A stretch of 60,000 bases of DNA from Adiantum capillus-veneris (lineage: Eukaryota; Streptophyta; Polypodiopsida; Polypodiales; Pteridaceae). Positions within the stretch are counted from its first letter, which is position 1; each line of letters opens with the position of its first letter. The notes beneath the pieces are model-generated. The model saw only the letters and a list, made by a program, of their open reading frames with translations. It was not told the DNA's origin and did not search any database. A program made the position numbers and the translations under genes. Below are positions 9,246-20,092 of this stretch, one piece after another. The stretch spans positions 122,165,970-122,225,969 of the forward strand of contig CM043962.1 of NCBI GenBank assembly GCA_014529385.2, read 5' to 3'.

Positions 9246-12196
9246 CTAAGAGTTGGACCCTGCATTCACGTTTAGTGACTCGCGCAGTATCCACTTTGAT
9301 CCTTGTCGCACTCTGCAACGCCGCCATGCAGCATGCTTGGTGGGACCTTGCGACATTTGCCACTTGTTGCTATGCTCTTGACGACTCCATTTGCACACTT
9401 CAATAGCAATCTTGGATTGTCGCGCACGCTCCATTGTGAGCTTACGAGCAAATGTTGTGCGAAAAAACCAGTTGATCATCTCCTCCAAATAATTGGATTG
9501 CACCATTCCACCACCATGTCGAGTATTTTTGAAGTACACTCCCCTTGCTCGATAATGGGACTTCTCCATGCCTTGAGTGCTAAAAATTTCAAGCGATCCA
9601 TACTTGTGCATAAAAAATGCACCATGCGCAAACAAGATATGTTGTTCACATGAGCAAACGATCCACATTAGTAAATAAAAACAATCCCTTGTAATGAATA
9701 CACCATGAATGACTTACCATGTAATGTGTGATGTTATTTTCACCCCAAGAAAGGGTGAAGACCTTGGTAAAATCCGCCAAAGCTTCTTGAAATGATTGCC
9801 GTTGTTCTTCTGTTGTGCTGTTAAGGCTCATAAGCTTGACCATTTTATCAAAATGGGCCCAAACTTGCTTGCGCTTGTTTGCAAGCTCGCCATTTGAATC
9901 ATTGTCAGTAGTAGCTTTGCATAACTCCTTCCAAAGCTCCCAAAGGTTACCTGCCTGCTGGTTGGAGCTGCTTTGAGCATCATATCCACTTGGCTTTCCT
10001 TGGGAAACTTTCTTCAAAAAGTGTCTAGCTTTTTGTCCACTCATTGACACTTGTTGAACAATTTCATGGGCCTCCCCTGTGTTCTTTGCAGCAACTATAG
10101 ACACATTTCCACCGTGACAGCCAATGGAATTCAAGAGTACCTCCACTCTTTCGATCGCTTCCTGGGACTTTTCCAACAGTTTCATTGTGAAAGCATAGTC
10201 AATGTGGAGCTTCAATAGCCTATCAAAAATACGCATGAATGCGTGTAATGTACAAAAATGTACATTCGATAAAGGAAATCGAAAGATTGGATTCCAAGTG
10301 TGGTCCTTCTGATCACGGTCTGGGGCATTGAGCACGGGACATCTCAGAATAGACGCTTCCCATTCTCTACCTTCATCTCCGACATCATGAAAATCTAACC
10401 CTTGTTCTCCATGCCCTTGCCATGGAAGCATGTAACTGGCCTTTGCAGTGCTCTTATGTGATTTTTTTCCATTATGTTTGTACCCTCGAGTGCAAAATGG
10501 ACAAGGCATGAGAGAAGAAGCCCCTTGTTTGCAGCCAAGCAAACACTTTATGGTCTTCAAATCCCCACCTAAGTGCCACTCCACATCATAACTACCAAAG
10601 CCCTCAATCTCCAACTTCTGACCTGCAATTTGGGAGTGTATTACTTCTGTGATCCATGGAGTTCTCTCAAAAATCCACGAAAGTACTCCATTGGTCTCTT
10701 TGGTCACCTCAATAGCACCCAACCACCAAATGTCTTTCTCTGATTGCACGCTAAAAGATAGGGTGGGATATGGCTCGACTGAATCCCTTCGCTTGGTTTG
10801 CAGAAGGGCCTCGTTCATTAGAGTGACACTTAGCCTCTCTAACCTTCGGCCTTTCACTATTTGACACTCATCGAGTTTCAGCACAAAAGCGACTTTTGTG
10901 CCAAGCACTACAAAATAAATAGTGCTAAGACCTTAAACTTCAGCTTCTATGAAAAGAATAATACCAAAGAAAAAAGTAAAGTGTGTCACCTTCTTCAGGT
11001 AACTCGTAAAATCTAAGCATGGCTTCTTGAAGCCTTCTAAGATCCACGAAAATATTGTTCCACATTGTGTAAGGAAAGCCCTTATTCGAAGGTCTTATGG
11101 ATTGTTTCTTACCTTTTCCCCTTGTCTTTGTTGCGCACGAAGCATGAAGGGAAGTTGGCATTGTGTCCTCAATGTGTAGGTATGTCCCAATGCGGGAGAA
11201 CACATCTTCGTTTGTGGCCTTCTTTGCGAGCTTGACCTTGTGAGGAACGGGAAATAGGTTTTCCACAATGCCATGTTCTTTGAGGGCATCCTTTAGGAGT
11301 TGAAAAATAGCCTGATAGGCTTTGGTGCTGATTCCAGCCTCATCACAAGCTTGTTGAACGTCATCATCATTAACCACATTTCTTAATTTACGCATAAGGT
11401 CCTTGATGACTGCATCCTTAATGTGCTTACCTCCAGGTGATTGTAAGATAGAAATAACGTCCTCGGTATTGAGACAACTAGTGAGAAGGTTGACTCGATT
11501 ATCTTGGCTTGTTCCACCGCATGCCTCCTGGATGAAGTTTCTAGCAACAAATAAACATAAATGTTAGAAAATGGTGTGAAGTAAGAATGCAACATGCAAG
11601 TAAAGACCAAATCACCTTGTGGCTGTAACTCGTAGTTTGCGTGCTCCTCCAGAATGTGCACGAGTTTCAATGGATGAATACGGGCGTTTGCGTTCCCTTG
11701 CACCAAGGGGTGTTTCTTTCAAGTATGTGATGGTGTTGGTAAGCTTCTGGATGTGGGACTCCTTTTCTTGCATTTGTTGTTCAAGACTTTTAACTACCCT
11801 CTCCGAAGAGGCAACACTCTCTTGTAATGCCGTCGTCTTGAGGTGAAGAGCTTGACATTCGTGCATCCACATATGCAAAGAAGCACCTGCACCCATACAC
11901 AGCCGCTTGCAATAGCCTAACAAGCCTGCTTCTCCCCTCCCAAGAAATTGAAGAAATGTGGAAAGGCTATTAAATGGTGGATGGAAGCAGCTTATAGGAT
12001 CATAAGGGTACAAATGGCCATCCACTCAAATGTCAACATTGGTCTCACAAGCGGTGCGACGTTCCTGTGATGACCTTTGATCACCTTCACTAGTGGTCTT
12101 CGGTGCAAATGTCGTGGGTAAGCGAATATGTATGATTTTGGTGTGCGGAGTACGTGGTGGTGGAAGAAAACCATTTGTGATGTCCGTGAGCACCAT
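9246..12196 (-). CDS. T1 transposase-like gene, multi-exon
   Basis: The probable start is ATG 12196 (M-V-L-T-D-I-T-N), a peptide also present in T2. The likely exons are N-terminal 12196-12029, coiled coil 12025-11616, then 11540-10990, 10907-9718 and about 9602-9246. The introns at 11541-11615, 10908-10989 and from 9717 have GT donors, and the phases of the central exons match. A TGA at about 12026 separates the first two pieces, so a short intron or a defect lies there. The coiled coil has heptads around E-S-V-A-S-S-E-R. The core has K-L-D-E-C, V-E-W-H-L-G-G-D-L-K and a C-P-F-C knuckle, then H-F-C-T-L-H-A-F, S-I-G-C-H-G-G-N and Y-G-S-L-E-I-F-S-T-Q-G-M-E-K. All recur in T3 (24581-26150). The conserved Asp and Cys/His residues and the location in a TIR element point to a DDE-type transposase, but I cannot name the superfamily. 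Confidence 0.7.
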
Positions 12197-12792
12197 GGAA
12201 GCTGTTGCGTGAGGAAGCAAATGATGAAAAGATAGAGGGGGAAGGGTAGAGAGGCCGAGCAGGATGGGAGGAGAGAAGGAGGGAGGGAGGGGAGGGAGAG
12301 ATTGGGGAGGAGGAGGAAGGTAGGGGCAGAGAGGGAGAGGAGAGGGAGAGGGAGAGAGGAGGGAGGAGGGAGGAGGGAGGAGGATGAGAGAACAAAATGT
12401 TTATTACTTTTTGGGGGAAAAGATTTTTGAAAAAATGGACTTTCTAAGCTTGTGGGTTAAAAAATGGGTCAAAAAATGATTTTTGGATATGTATATATGT
12501 TGGGAGGGAGTTTTAAGTAAAAAAACAAATAAAAATGAATTTTTTTAAAAAAAGTCAAATTTTAACTCTTTTTGACCCACGGAATTGCTGATGTGGACAC
12601 ACCCCTATGCTTCCTTCACTTTAAAAAAAGCTAGAGAGAGAAAGCAACCCTTTAGGTCCACATCCTACATTTGTCTAAAAAAAAGGCTAGAAAAGCCTAC
12701 TCAAAACTACCTTCTTCAATGCCCTTGCTCCCTAAACCCCACACAACATTAGCCTTAATCCCTAAAAATTAGGATTCCTTACAAGGCCCATG
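12197..12792 (-). other. T1 right subterminal region, purine-rich, shared with T2
   Basis: Read on the minus strand this is terminal sequence, an AT-rich block, then a pyrimidine-rich tract (12230-12385) ahead of the transposase start. The same order occurs at 36105-36940 in T2. It is probably the transposase promoter and 5' leader. A short GATATGTATATATGT at 12486-12500 occupies the place where T2 has 330 bp of TA repeat. Confidence 0.6.
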
Positions 12793-12815
12793 CAAGGTTC
12801 ATATTTCTCCTAATG
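12793..12815 (-). repeat. T1 right terminal inverted repeat
   Basis: On the minus strand it reads CATTAGGAGAAATATGAACC, the inverted partner of 1768-1790. The same terminus, slightly changed, opens T2 at 36081. Confidence 0.85.
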
Positions 12816-13092
12816 CACTGAGCTTTAACCATGCTTGATAAGCCGACATCTCGTCTTCTACATTGAAGTAAACGCTTTCTGCCAAAGTCAGCATAATGGT
12901 AGAAAGTGCCAATTCATCCATTTCGCTCCATTCATCTTCGTCCATATCTTCTGGTTTTATCCCCTTGAGCTTTATAGGTTTTATCTGCTTCTTTTGTACC
13001 AACACGTGCCAAATCTGCTTCTTCCACAATGGGAAATTGGTTCCATACAGCTTCTTGATATTGTAAAGAGCAGTGTCCTGTGATCCAGCCAT
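12816..13092 (-). CDS. copia A2 gag N-terminus
   Basis: It starts at ATG 13092 with M-A-G-S-Q-D-T-A-L-Y and runs about 92 codons (G-T-N-F-P-L-W-K-K-Q, E-D-M-D-E-D-E-W-S-E) until T1 interrupts it at 12815. It matches A1 almost residue for residue. A2 keeps the ATG that A1 has lost. The domain is the copia gag (UBN2-like) capsid region. Confidence 0.9.
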
Positions 13093-13575
13093 AGCTACGC
13101 TTCACAGTGGTTTACTTTCCTGGGAAAAATTCGGCAAGTTTCCCCTGTAAACTGCCCTCTGAACCAATATCAACCTGATGAACTAGTGGATGTTGCCTAC
13201 AGTCTGTGTGTAGATGCGCCCATGTCGTATGTGACACGCCTCCAAGAACTGTGAGCCGTCCTTCGATGTGTAGACAACCACAAATCAACACTCTGGGAGT
13301 GTCGATATCCTCAGCACCTGCAGTCATAGGCCAAAAACCCCAAATTTGTAGAGTCAGATCTGCACCCGCCAAGACCACGTAGTCGAAAATGGCCTGCACA
13401 GACCTTTGTCGAAGCCGAACGGTGGCCGAGATGACCTCATAATGAAATTCTGACAGCACCAAGCCCTTTGGGATCTCCCTTGAGATTTGGGGCCGTGTCT
13501 TCGCCTGTCGAATTTCACTCCAATCTGAGCTGGTGACTCTAGCCTCCTGCAGTGCTGCCCCGAGCTTCGATCTGA
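13093..13575 (-). other. copia A2 5' leader, lacking the 601-bp segment seen in A1
   Basis: It aligns with 27250-28334 of A1, except that A1 positions 27651-28251 are absent. The join on the minus strand is CATCAG/GTTGATATT. The missing block in A1 starts with GT and ends with AG. Confidence 0.88.
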
Positions 13576-13587
13576 GCTCTGATACCA
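13576..13587 (-). other. A2 primer binding site (tRNA-iMet type)
   Basis: Minus strand TGGTATCAGAGC, two bases inside the 5' LTR end. This is the usual plant copia primer site. Confidence 0.9.
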
Positions 13588-13589
13588 GT

Positions 13590-13781
13590 TGAAGGAGTAC
13601 GAGCGGAAGTGCGACGCGAGAGAGAGTGCGAGAAGAAGAGCACGACGATATGGTGAACTCGCTCTCCTGTAATGTGTAGAGCATAGTGAGTTCTTATTAG
13701 GTTTTTACAAAAGAATATGTGTACATACCTGGTGGCCCGCCCACTTACCTGGGCGACCACATTGGGCTTTATACCCCAACA
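13590..13781 (-). repeat. A2 5' LTR
   Basis: 192 bp, TG...CA on the minus strand (TGTTGGGG...CCTTCA), nearly identical to both A1 LTRs. The outer flank CTTGA (13782-13786) would be one half of its TSD; the other half lies outside the window. Confidence 0.92.
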
Positions 13782-13893
13782 CTTGATGCAACCTAGTAAC
13801 AAGATAATTGATAAACATGGAGGCATCATCATTAGCACCTCCATGTGCAAAATCAAAATTATCAATGCTCATTCTACTCTCTTGGTTATTGTC
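13782..13893 (-). pseudogene. start of element H gag-like ORF (split; its ATG lies at 21922)
   Basis: The ORF opens at ATG 21922 on the minus strand, is interrupted by G at 21912, and continues from 13888 to 13782, where A2 cuts it. About 40 codons are visible, Asp/Asn-rich (M-D-D-N-N-Q-E-S, then D-F-A-H-G-G-A-N-D-D-A-S-M-F-I-N-Y). Its position after an LTR, PBS and leader makes it the probable gag start. It is too short to classify. Confidence 0.5.
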
Positions 13894-14282
13894 TGTAATG
13901 TCTATTGCCCACAATGGAGCAATAAGCATTACACGAATGAATACCCTCACACTGCCTTACATTATATAAATAACAAAGCACATGAAGGCAGAATAGAAGA
14001 CAATACACAGAAACAGAACATCGTCTTCTTCATTGATATGTAATAGAACACATAGTTCCAAGAGAGAAATATATTGATGACATCAGATAGAGATATCCAC
14101 AAAGATTGGTATGGCCCCCAATATACACCCGCTGCTCTAGTGCAGATCGGGAATGGTGCAAAACCCTATCCTGTCTCATGATATCCCATGAAAAACTGTG
14201 CCAAAGCCGCAGGACTCCTAGTCCGCAATGTCCAGACATCCGCAAGACCTCAGGACTGCAATATGTGGCTTATACGATAACA
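13894..14282 (-). repeat. G 3' LTR
   Basis: 389 bp, TGTAATGTC...GATAACA on the plus strand. It is about 33 bp longer than the other LTR because of an extra segment near 14235-14268. Confidence 0.88.
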
Positions 14283-14600
14283 CCTGTCACTCATGGTGGA
14301 TTGCTACTGTTGAGTTGGTTGCTACACTAACGCATCAGCAGATAGCCTTGCCCTCCGACTCTGCATTGGAGCTTCCAAAAAACTGTGCAGGTCTTGCTGC
14401 ATCTCCACTGCTAAGGCATCAAGATCATTCATGTTTATCATCACATCACCACGATGAGATGCTAAATAAGTGGCCAAGCTATTCTGCATTCGTAATTGAA
14501 GAAAATTATCTTGAATAGAAGAAACAAACGCAAAGTTAGTCCCCCTCAGTGCCTGAATTTTCTCAGCTTACTGCCGAGTTGTAGTATCCAATGCTGCATT

Positions 14601-15686
14601 TCAACTTGTCAACTCTGTGATGCTAGCTTGGAAAGCCGTCACCTGCATTTCAAGCTCGGTGACTCGAGCCTCAGTCGCTGGAGCTGGCCAAGCCGAACGC
14701 AATGACTCCGCAATGCGCTGCAAAAATGCTCTACACACCTGGAGCTGATTAGAGGGATCTGCAGCAGTTGTCTCCCAGGGTAGAACTGTTGGAAGAGTTC
14801 CCTCCGTTGTAGCAGCAACTGTTATATTAACACCGAGGTTTTTTGGTTGCAAGGAAGTATCCGCACCCGTAGATCCAATCCCAATCGGAGTGGAGGTTGT
14901 CACCCGCTCCTGCATTCTATGTTGCCAACGTGCAATGGCAAAATCCTTTTGTAGCCTGCCATCGATCAAAGTTGATGTTGCAGCAGGAGGTGGTGTGGAA
15001 AGCAGAATTTCCTCTCGTTCTCACTTTTGGCTTGATGTTCCTGCAGTGACCATATCCTGTGCGCTAGACGCTACCACTGGAGTCGACATACCTGGCACAT
15101 CCACTATGCCAGGAGGTGTTTGAGACACCCCCACAATAGGCACTTCCTGACTCTAAGTTTGTGCCAACTGCATAGTAGCTCATGCTAGAAATCGGTCATC
15201 CTCAAAGTGGCACAGAGGGTGAAGGGTAAGAGGAAAAACTTCCCTAAAGGAAAACACCAGAGTAAGAAGCTTCCCGACCTTGGTATTTTTCGGGGTGCTA
15301 CGCCCCATCTGTCCCACCACTCTTTGACATTCTGCTAGCAATTGTTCTTGGACGATCGCTACCCAAGCCACCGGCCCAAAGTTGGCCGAATGCAATACAT
15401 TTCGCGCTTTAGCAAAAATTGTATAGGTTTTGTCTTGCAACCAAATTGCCTCTAGGAACCAGCGATATGCATCCCTTATTGCTGCATCAGTGAGCCCTGA
15501 TAACTTATATTCACTCTTCACTTTCAAGCCAAACTCCAGTTCTACCTCTGCAGTAGGAATAATGTGTGATGCTCGCACAACACCATCACTTGACAAGTAG
15601 CAGCATCTTGAAATTCTTTCAGCTGTCAATTGAATCTGCTGATTGTTAATCTGCACCACATCACCAATAGCTAATTGCTCAATCAA
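14601..15686 (-). pseudogene. G extra ORFs downstream of integrase, unknown
   Basis: Two minus-strand frames (15686-15180, 168 codons; 14969-14601, 122 codons) lie between the integrase and the 3' LTR. The first is a mixed soluble-looking protein with A-I-R-D-A-Y-R-W-F-L-E-A-I-W. The second is Thr/Ala-rich and ends in a short heptad-like stretch. Neither has a membrane segment or signal peptide, so an envelope role is not supported. Such extra ORFs are known in Athila/Tat elements. The function is unknown. Confidence 0.45.
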
Positions 15687-16384
15687 TGTCGTGGCATGCG
15701 GGTGAACACGAATACCTTGATAATCCGGATTGGCAAAGACACGCAGGTGTAAATCCTGTAATCAAGCGTCCACCCTGCGTAGAGCCAACTGTTGCACCTG
15801 AGTAAACGGAACACACTGTAACAAGGAGGTTGTCATGGTGGCAAAAATACACAGAAGAACAGAAGAATGATGCAGTGCAGCCTTGCGAGCACGCTACAAA
15901 GAACGGGAGGAGAGTATAAGGTATCTACTGCATGCACTAAACCACTCACAAAGAGTTCTCAAAATAAGGCATGCCACGGTGTCGCAATCATCATCGCCCT
16001 TTTCCCGCTTTTCAAGATTGCATGCAAAAGAATTCCCAATCATGATTAGGGCGGCTTTCGGCTCTTGTACCACAGCAAATAGGCACTGAATCGAGGTATG
16101 TGAAAAATAATGGCGTAATCGGAACCCATTCACCGGCACAAAAATCACCTCCCCTCGCAAGTCATCCAAATACAAAAAGGTAGGCCCGCATGCTTTAAAA
16201 ATCTAGAACGGTCCAAACCACCGTAATTTTAGCTTCTCGGGCATCTTCCCAAGGCGGAATTAAATACAAGGACCAATTGGCCCCGTAAAAATTGCCGTGC
16301 TTTAGGGCGATCTAGCCATTTCTTCCGTCGAGACTGCAGATCTTGCAACACCGCAAAACTGCGCAACCGCTCTTCATCTAATTC

Positions 16385-17311
16385 CTACAAAACATCCAAA
16401 TGATAAACAATGGAATCTTCCGGAAGAAGCCTCTCCGCAATAAGCATCCACAAACTCGGAACCACATGCTCCACTGGGATAATTGCCTGCATACCAAATG
16501 CCAACTTGAAAGGAGTCAGTCCTGTTGCCACTTTATATGTTGTACGATAAGCCCATAATGCAGAAGGAAGTTTAACTCCCAATCCGTTCTATGCATATTT
16601 ACTAGCTTTGTCAGGATACGAACCAATTGCTTATTAGTTGATTCCACCTACCCATTTGCCTGAGGGTAATATGGAGAAGATTTCCTATGCAATACAAAGT
16701 AAAATTGTAGCATTCTCTCCACCACCTTATTCAAGAAATGGCTACCCCAATCACTAACCAGCTCAATAGGACAACCATATCTGGAAAAGAAATCCTTATA
16801 TAAGCACCCAACAACAGAAATCGTTGTATTATCTCTCAAAGGCTATGCTTCCACCCATTTAGTCGCATAATCCATGGCCATCAAAATATACCTATTACCA
16901 GTGTTAGCTTCTATGGGTTTAAAAGGCCCAATAAAATCCAATCCCCATTTTTGAAAAGGCTCCAAAGGTAATACTGGCTGAGAAGGCATTCTGGACATTT
17001 TAGTAGGTGGTCCCACCGCTGAAGCACATCACACTATTGTACAAAGCCCCTCGCATCTTGAAACAATGTTGGCCACCATAATCCTGATTGTAGAACTTTC
17101 CTTGCCGTGATCAAAGCTGCAAAGTGGCCCCCTGCAATGCCGGTATGGACTTCCTCCAGAACAGATCCTTGTTCTTGTGGTAGAACACATCTGAGCAAGA
17201 CCTCCGCAACCGTGCGATAATATAGCTTCCCCATGACAATCTTAAAATTCCGGCTTCTAATAGCCATCCTTCGTCATTGATGATTGGAAAAGAATGAAGG
17301 CATTTCTCCAC
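16385..17311 (-). pseudogene. G integrase, decayed
   Basis: The fragments run in order on the minus strand. An N-terminal HH region (E-V-H-T-G-I-A-G-G-H-F-A) at about 17120-17170 comes first. The catalytic core follows with G-L-D/I-G-P-like sequence near 16930, V-S-D-W-G-S-H-F near 16750 (second Asp) and Y-Y-P-Q-A-N-G near 16655. The S-A-L-W-A-Y-R-T block lies at 16540-16575. Stops and frameshifts separate them. Confidence 0.75.
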
Positions 17312-17532
17312 TATCTAGAAAATGGAACATCTTCTCATACCACGTCCATGGAATGTTGGGGATCATCCTAAGTTGTTGCGTAGCTGTAAGATCATTCGCG
17401 ATAGCTCCTGTTAAAAAGAGAGACGCATCTGGAAATTCATCATCCACCCTCGTCGGCGGCTCACCGGAATCTAGTTTAGAAAGGTAATCAGCAACTGCAT
17501 GCTAGGCTCCTGGATGATGTATTACCTCAAAA

Positions 17533-18829
17533 TCAAATTCTTGTAACAAGAGCACCCATCGAGCAAATCTTCCTGTTCAATTCTGTTGGCACACCAGGTA
17601 TAGACGAGCTGAATGATCCACATGAAAGAAAAACCACTGGCCCAATAGATAATGACAGAACTTTTTCACCAAATAAATCATCCCTAATCATTCTCTTTCT
17701 GTCACTGAATAATTTTTTCTGCGGATGATCATCTTCTACTGGCATAATAGACAGCTAAAACCACCCTTGAATTTGTTCTTGTATCAGCACACTACCAATG
17801 GCCCGATCAGAAGCATCCACAAATATATGAAAATCCTGACCCCAATTCGGAGGGATCATGATCGGAGCTTTGGACAGCTGAATTTTCAATCTCCTAAAAG
17901 CCAGATCACATTCCTACGTCCATTCAAAAACTTTGGCATGCGCTGCCTAATTAATAGGAATTGTCAAATGCACGACAAACCTCAAATGCCTCCCATGCCA
18001 ACGAGCTTGGCCCAGAAATACTACACACTGTTTCGAATTCATTGTTGGAGGCGCTTCCATAATTGCGGCTATTTTATCCGAATCCAAGGAAATGCCATCC
18101 TCAGAAATTATATGACCTAATAACCTCCCACTTCAAACTGTGAATACACATTTTAGAGGATTTAAACTAAATTTCACCTCTCAATATTTCATAAAACATA
18201 ACCGCAATTGCTTCAAATGCTCTAATTGCGCTCCAAAAACACTAAGATCATCCAAAAAAACTCACATAAAATCAGTCAAATAGGGACCAAAAATTTGAAA
18301 CATATCCTTTTGAAAAGTAGGGCGCATTCCTTAATCCGAACCACATTACTGTGCATGCAAAAATGCCCCATGCTGTAATGAAAGTCGTTTTAGGCTGATC
18401 ACCCACCGCCATTCAAATTTGGTTTTATCCACTGAACCCATCCAGAAAAGAATACATCTTGTGCCCTGCCACATCATCCAAAATAGAATCCAAAAATGGA
18501 AGAGAAAAAGGATCCGGAACAGTAGCTGCATTCAGCTTCCTATAATCCACACAAATGCAAATTTGCTTGTTTTTCTTTGGTACCACCGTAATGGGAGAAA
18601 TCCATTCGAGATTATCAATAGGGGTAATAAAACCTACCTGCAATAGACGATCAATTTCCACCTTAACTTGCTTTGCTACATTCAGATTCATCCTATATGA
18701 ATGCTGCTTCAGTGGCACCGCATCTGGTTTTAGATTAATCGTATGTTGATAAAACTTTGAATCCAATCCTTTCGTATCCGCATACTCCCATGTGAAAACA
18801 TCCTTAAATTCTATCAAAAGATTAATCAA
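17533..18829 (-). pseudogene. G reverse transcriptase and RNase H, decayed
   Basis: RT starts around 18829 with E-F-K-D-V-F-T-W-E-Y, then P-I-T-V-V-P-K-K, C-V-D-Y-R-K-L-N and F-L-D-G-F-S-G (18430). Beyond a stop, a frame-shifted catalytic box F-L-D-D is visible near 18250. RNase H starts near 17820 with F-V-D-A-S-D-R-A-I-G-S-V-L. Several stops interrupt the frame. Confidence 0.8.
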
Positions 18830-19141
18830 GTCTTCTCGAAAACTTGCCTCAAGCTATTTATTAGTATGAATGGGCTGAGACTCCACCTGATCCCCTAGAA
18901 AGACCGTCTCTAGTTCATCTTCCTTGACCCTTGTAACTTTTCCCATTTGTGCTTCAAATGCACGTTCTTGCCTAATAATTTCCTCCAATGATTCGAGACT
19001 AGGCAAGACTTTTTCTTGCTCCCATGTCTTTGGTGAAATTCCTGAAACCCCTAAAGATTTCCCCTTTGAAATCATAGAAATGTTTGCAAAATATAAAGAA
19101 ACTAAATCCGGGTTAGCCTTCAGGAATTGCTCCTCTTCATC

Positions 19142-19525
19142 TTATTCTAATCCTTCCACCATATTCACTGTCTCTGCTATCACAGGCCATGCTGCCTGAA
19201 CTGGTTGCTTGCATGTTCCCAACATCACCTGAACTTTCTTGCGATCCTTTTTAACTGTAAGCATATTTGCCTTTGAATTATGCTTTACCCTAGCTTGATG
19301 TAGCCATGGTCTCCCCAAAATAATATGATAATCCTGAATGTGATCCTCAATATTTAAGACTACTAAGGAAACAACAAAAGACAAGCCAGCTACATCCAGG
19401 ACAATGCCTCGGAGTAATCCTACTAGCTGTACTCTTCTCTGATCTGCCATGCAAACTACAAAGGGTACAGGTTCCCAATCACTATGTACAAAACACTCAC
19501 AAGCCGCTTGAGTAATAATATTCAC
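19142..19525 (-). pseudogene. G protease region
   Basis: Retropepsin-like fold of about 127 codons ending with I-I-L-G-R-P-W-L-H-Q, the usual second half of gypsy proteases. The expected D-S/T-G active site lies just upstream, near 19535 (L-D-G-G-A-E after a stop). Confidence 0.65.
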
Positions 19526-20092
19526 TTCCGCACCTCCATCTAATAGTACTTTGTCGATGTATGTGCGATGATATCTGACTCAAAGCTTCGGAATGCGAGT
19601 ATCCGTGATCCTAGTCGTCCCGCTTACCCTCAACTACCGCAATGTGAACTTCCAACTCAGTCATTGCTTTAGACTTTTGACTTAGCAAAGCATTATGAAA
19701 ATTCAGAATCAATTTCAGTAATGAACCCAAACGTACTTGTAATGGCGAATCTAGAACCTCTTTTCAAACTGAATCCCAATTATCCACTTCCATAGTATCA
19801 ACCTTGTTTCTGACTTTCCCCTCTTTTGTTTCCAGATAAGAGGTCGATGGTCCTGATGATTGCAATGGTGGTACAAAATGTGGCATCCACGTCACAGTCT
19901 TTTTACGTACATCTTCTTGAGTTGCCCAACCCTGAAGCTTAACATCGGCTTGGAACCACATTTTTACCAGAACACGTAATTAGTGAAACCACCGGGTCTG
20001 ATTCCTCTAGCCCCTCAATCTGAACCATAGACACACTTGGCTGCTTTCCAGTAGCATAGCCTCTGAACACTCAAACCGCCAATGTCCATCTC

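Larger units (their letters stand above)
1768..12815. mobile_element. T1: 11-kb multigene DNA element with inverted ends, inserted in copia A2
   Basis: Comparison of A2 with uninterrupted A1 defines the insert exactly. A2 sequence stops at 1767 and resumes at 12816. The two ends are inverted copies of CATTAGGARAAATATGAACC, and similarity continues further in. At most one base (C) is duplicated at the target; a longer TSD is not visible. Contents from left to right are gene 1 (+), gene 2 (+), a palindrome array, an H3-like gene (-) and a transposase-like gene (-). The two (+) genes therefore converge on the two (-) genes, with the array between them. The last kilobase at the right end recurs at 36081-37166 (T2), so this is a family. 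The superfamily is unassigned. Because A2 is close to A1, the insertion should be recent. Confidence 0.85.
1..13781 (-). mobile_element. Ty1/copia retrotransposon A2, 5' part, split by element T1 and cut by the window edge
   Basis: A second copy of the family represented in full at 27044-32596 (A1). Its 5' LTR, PBS, leader and gag start lie at 13590-13781, 13576-13587, 13093-13575 and 12816-13092. The reading frame breaks at 12815 and resumes at 1767, because an 11-kb element (T1) sits between. It then continues to position 1, inside the integrase region. Sequence identity to A1 is very high by eye. A2 is therefore young, and T1, which lies inside it, is younger still. The 3' half and 3' LTR are outside the window. 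The base after the 5' LTR begins the host sequence, which is the gag start of element H. Confidence 0.93.

Noticed and set aside
14601-15686. Envelope-like gene in element G
   Set aside because: No signal peptide, transmembrane helix or other envelope feature is visible.
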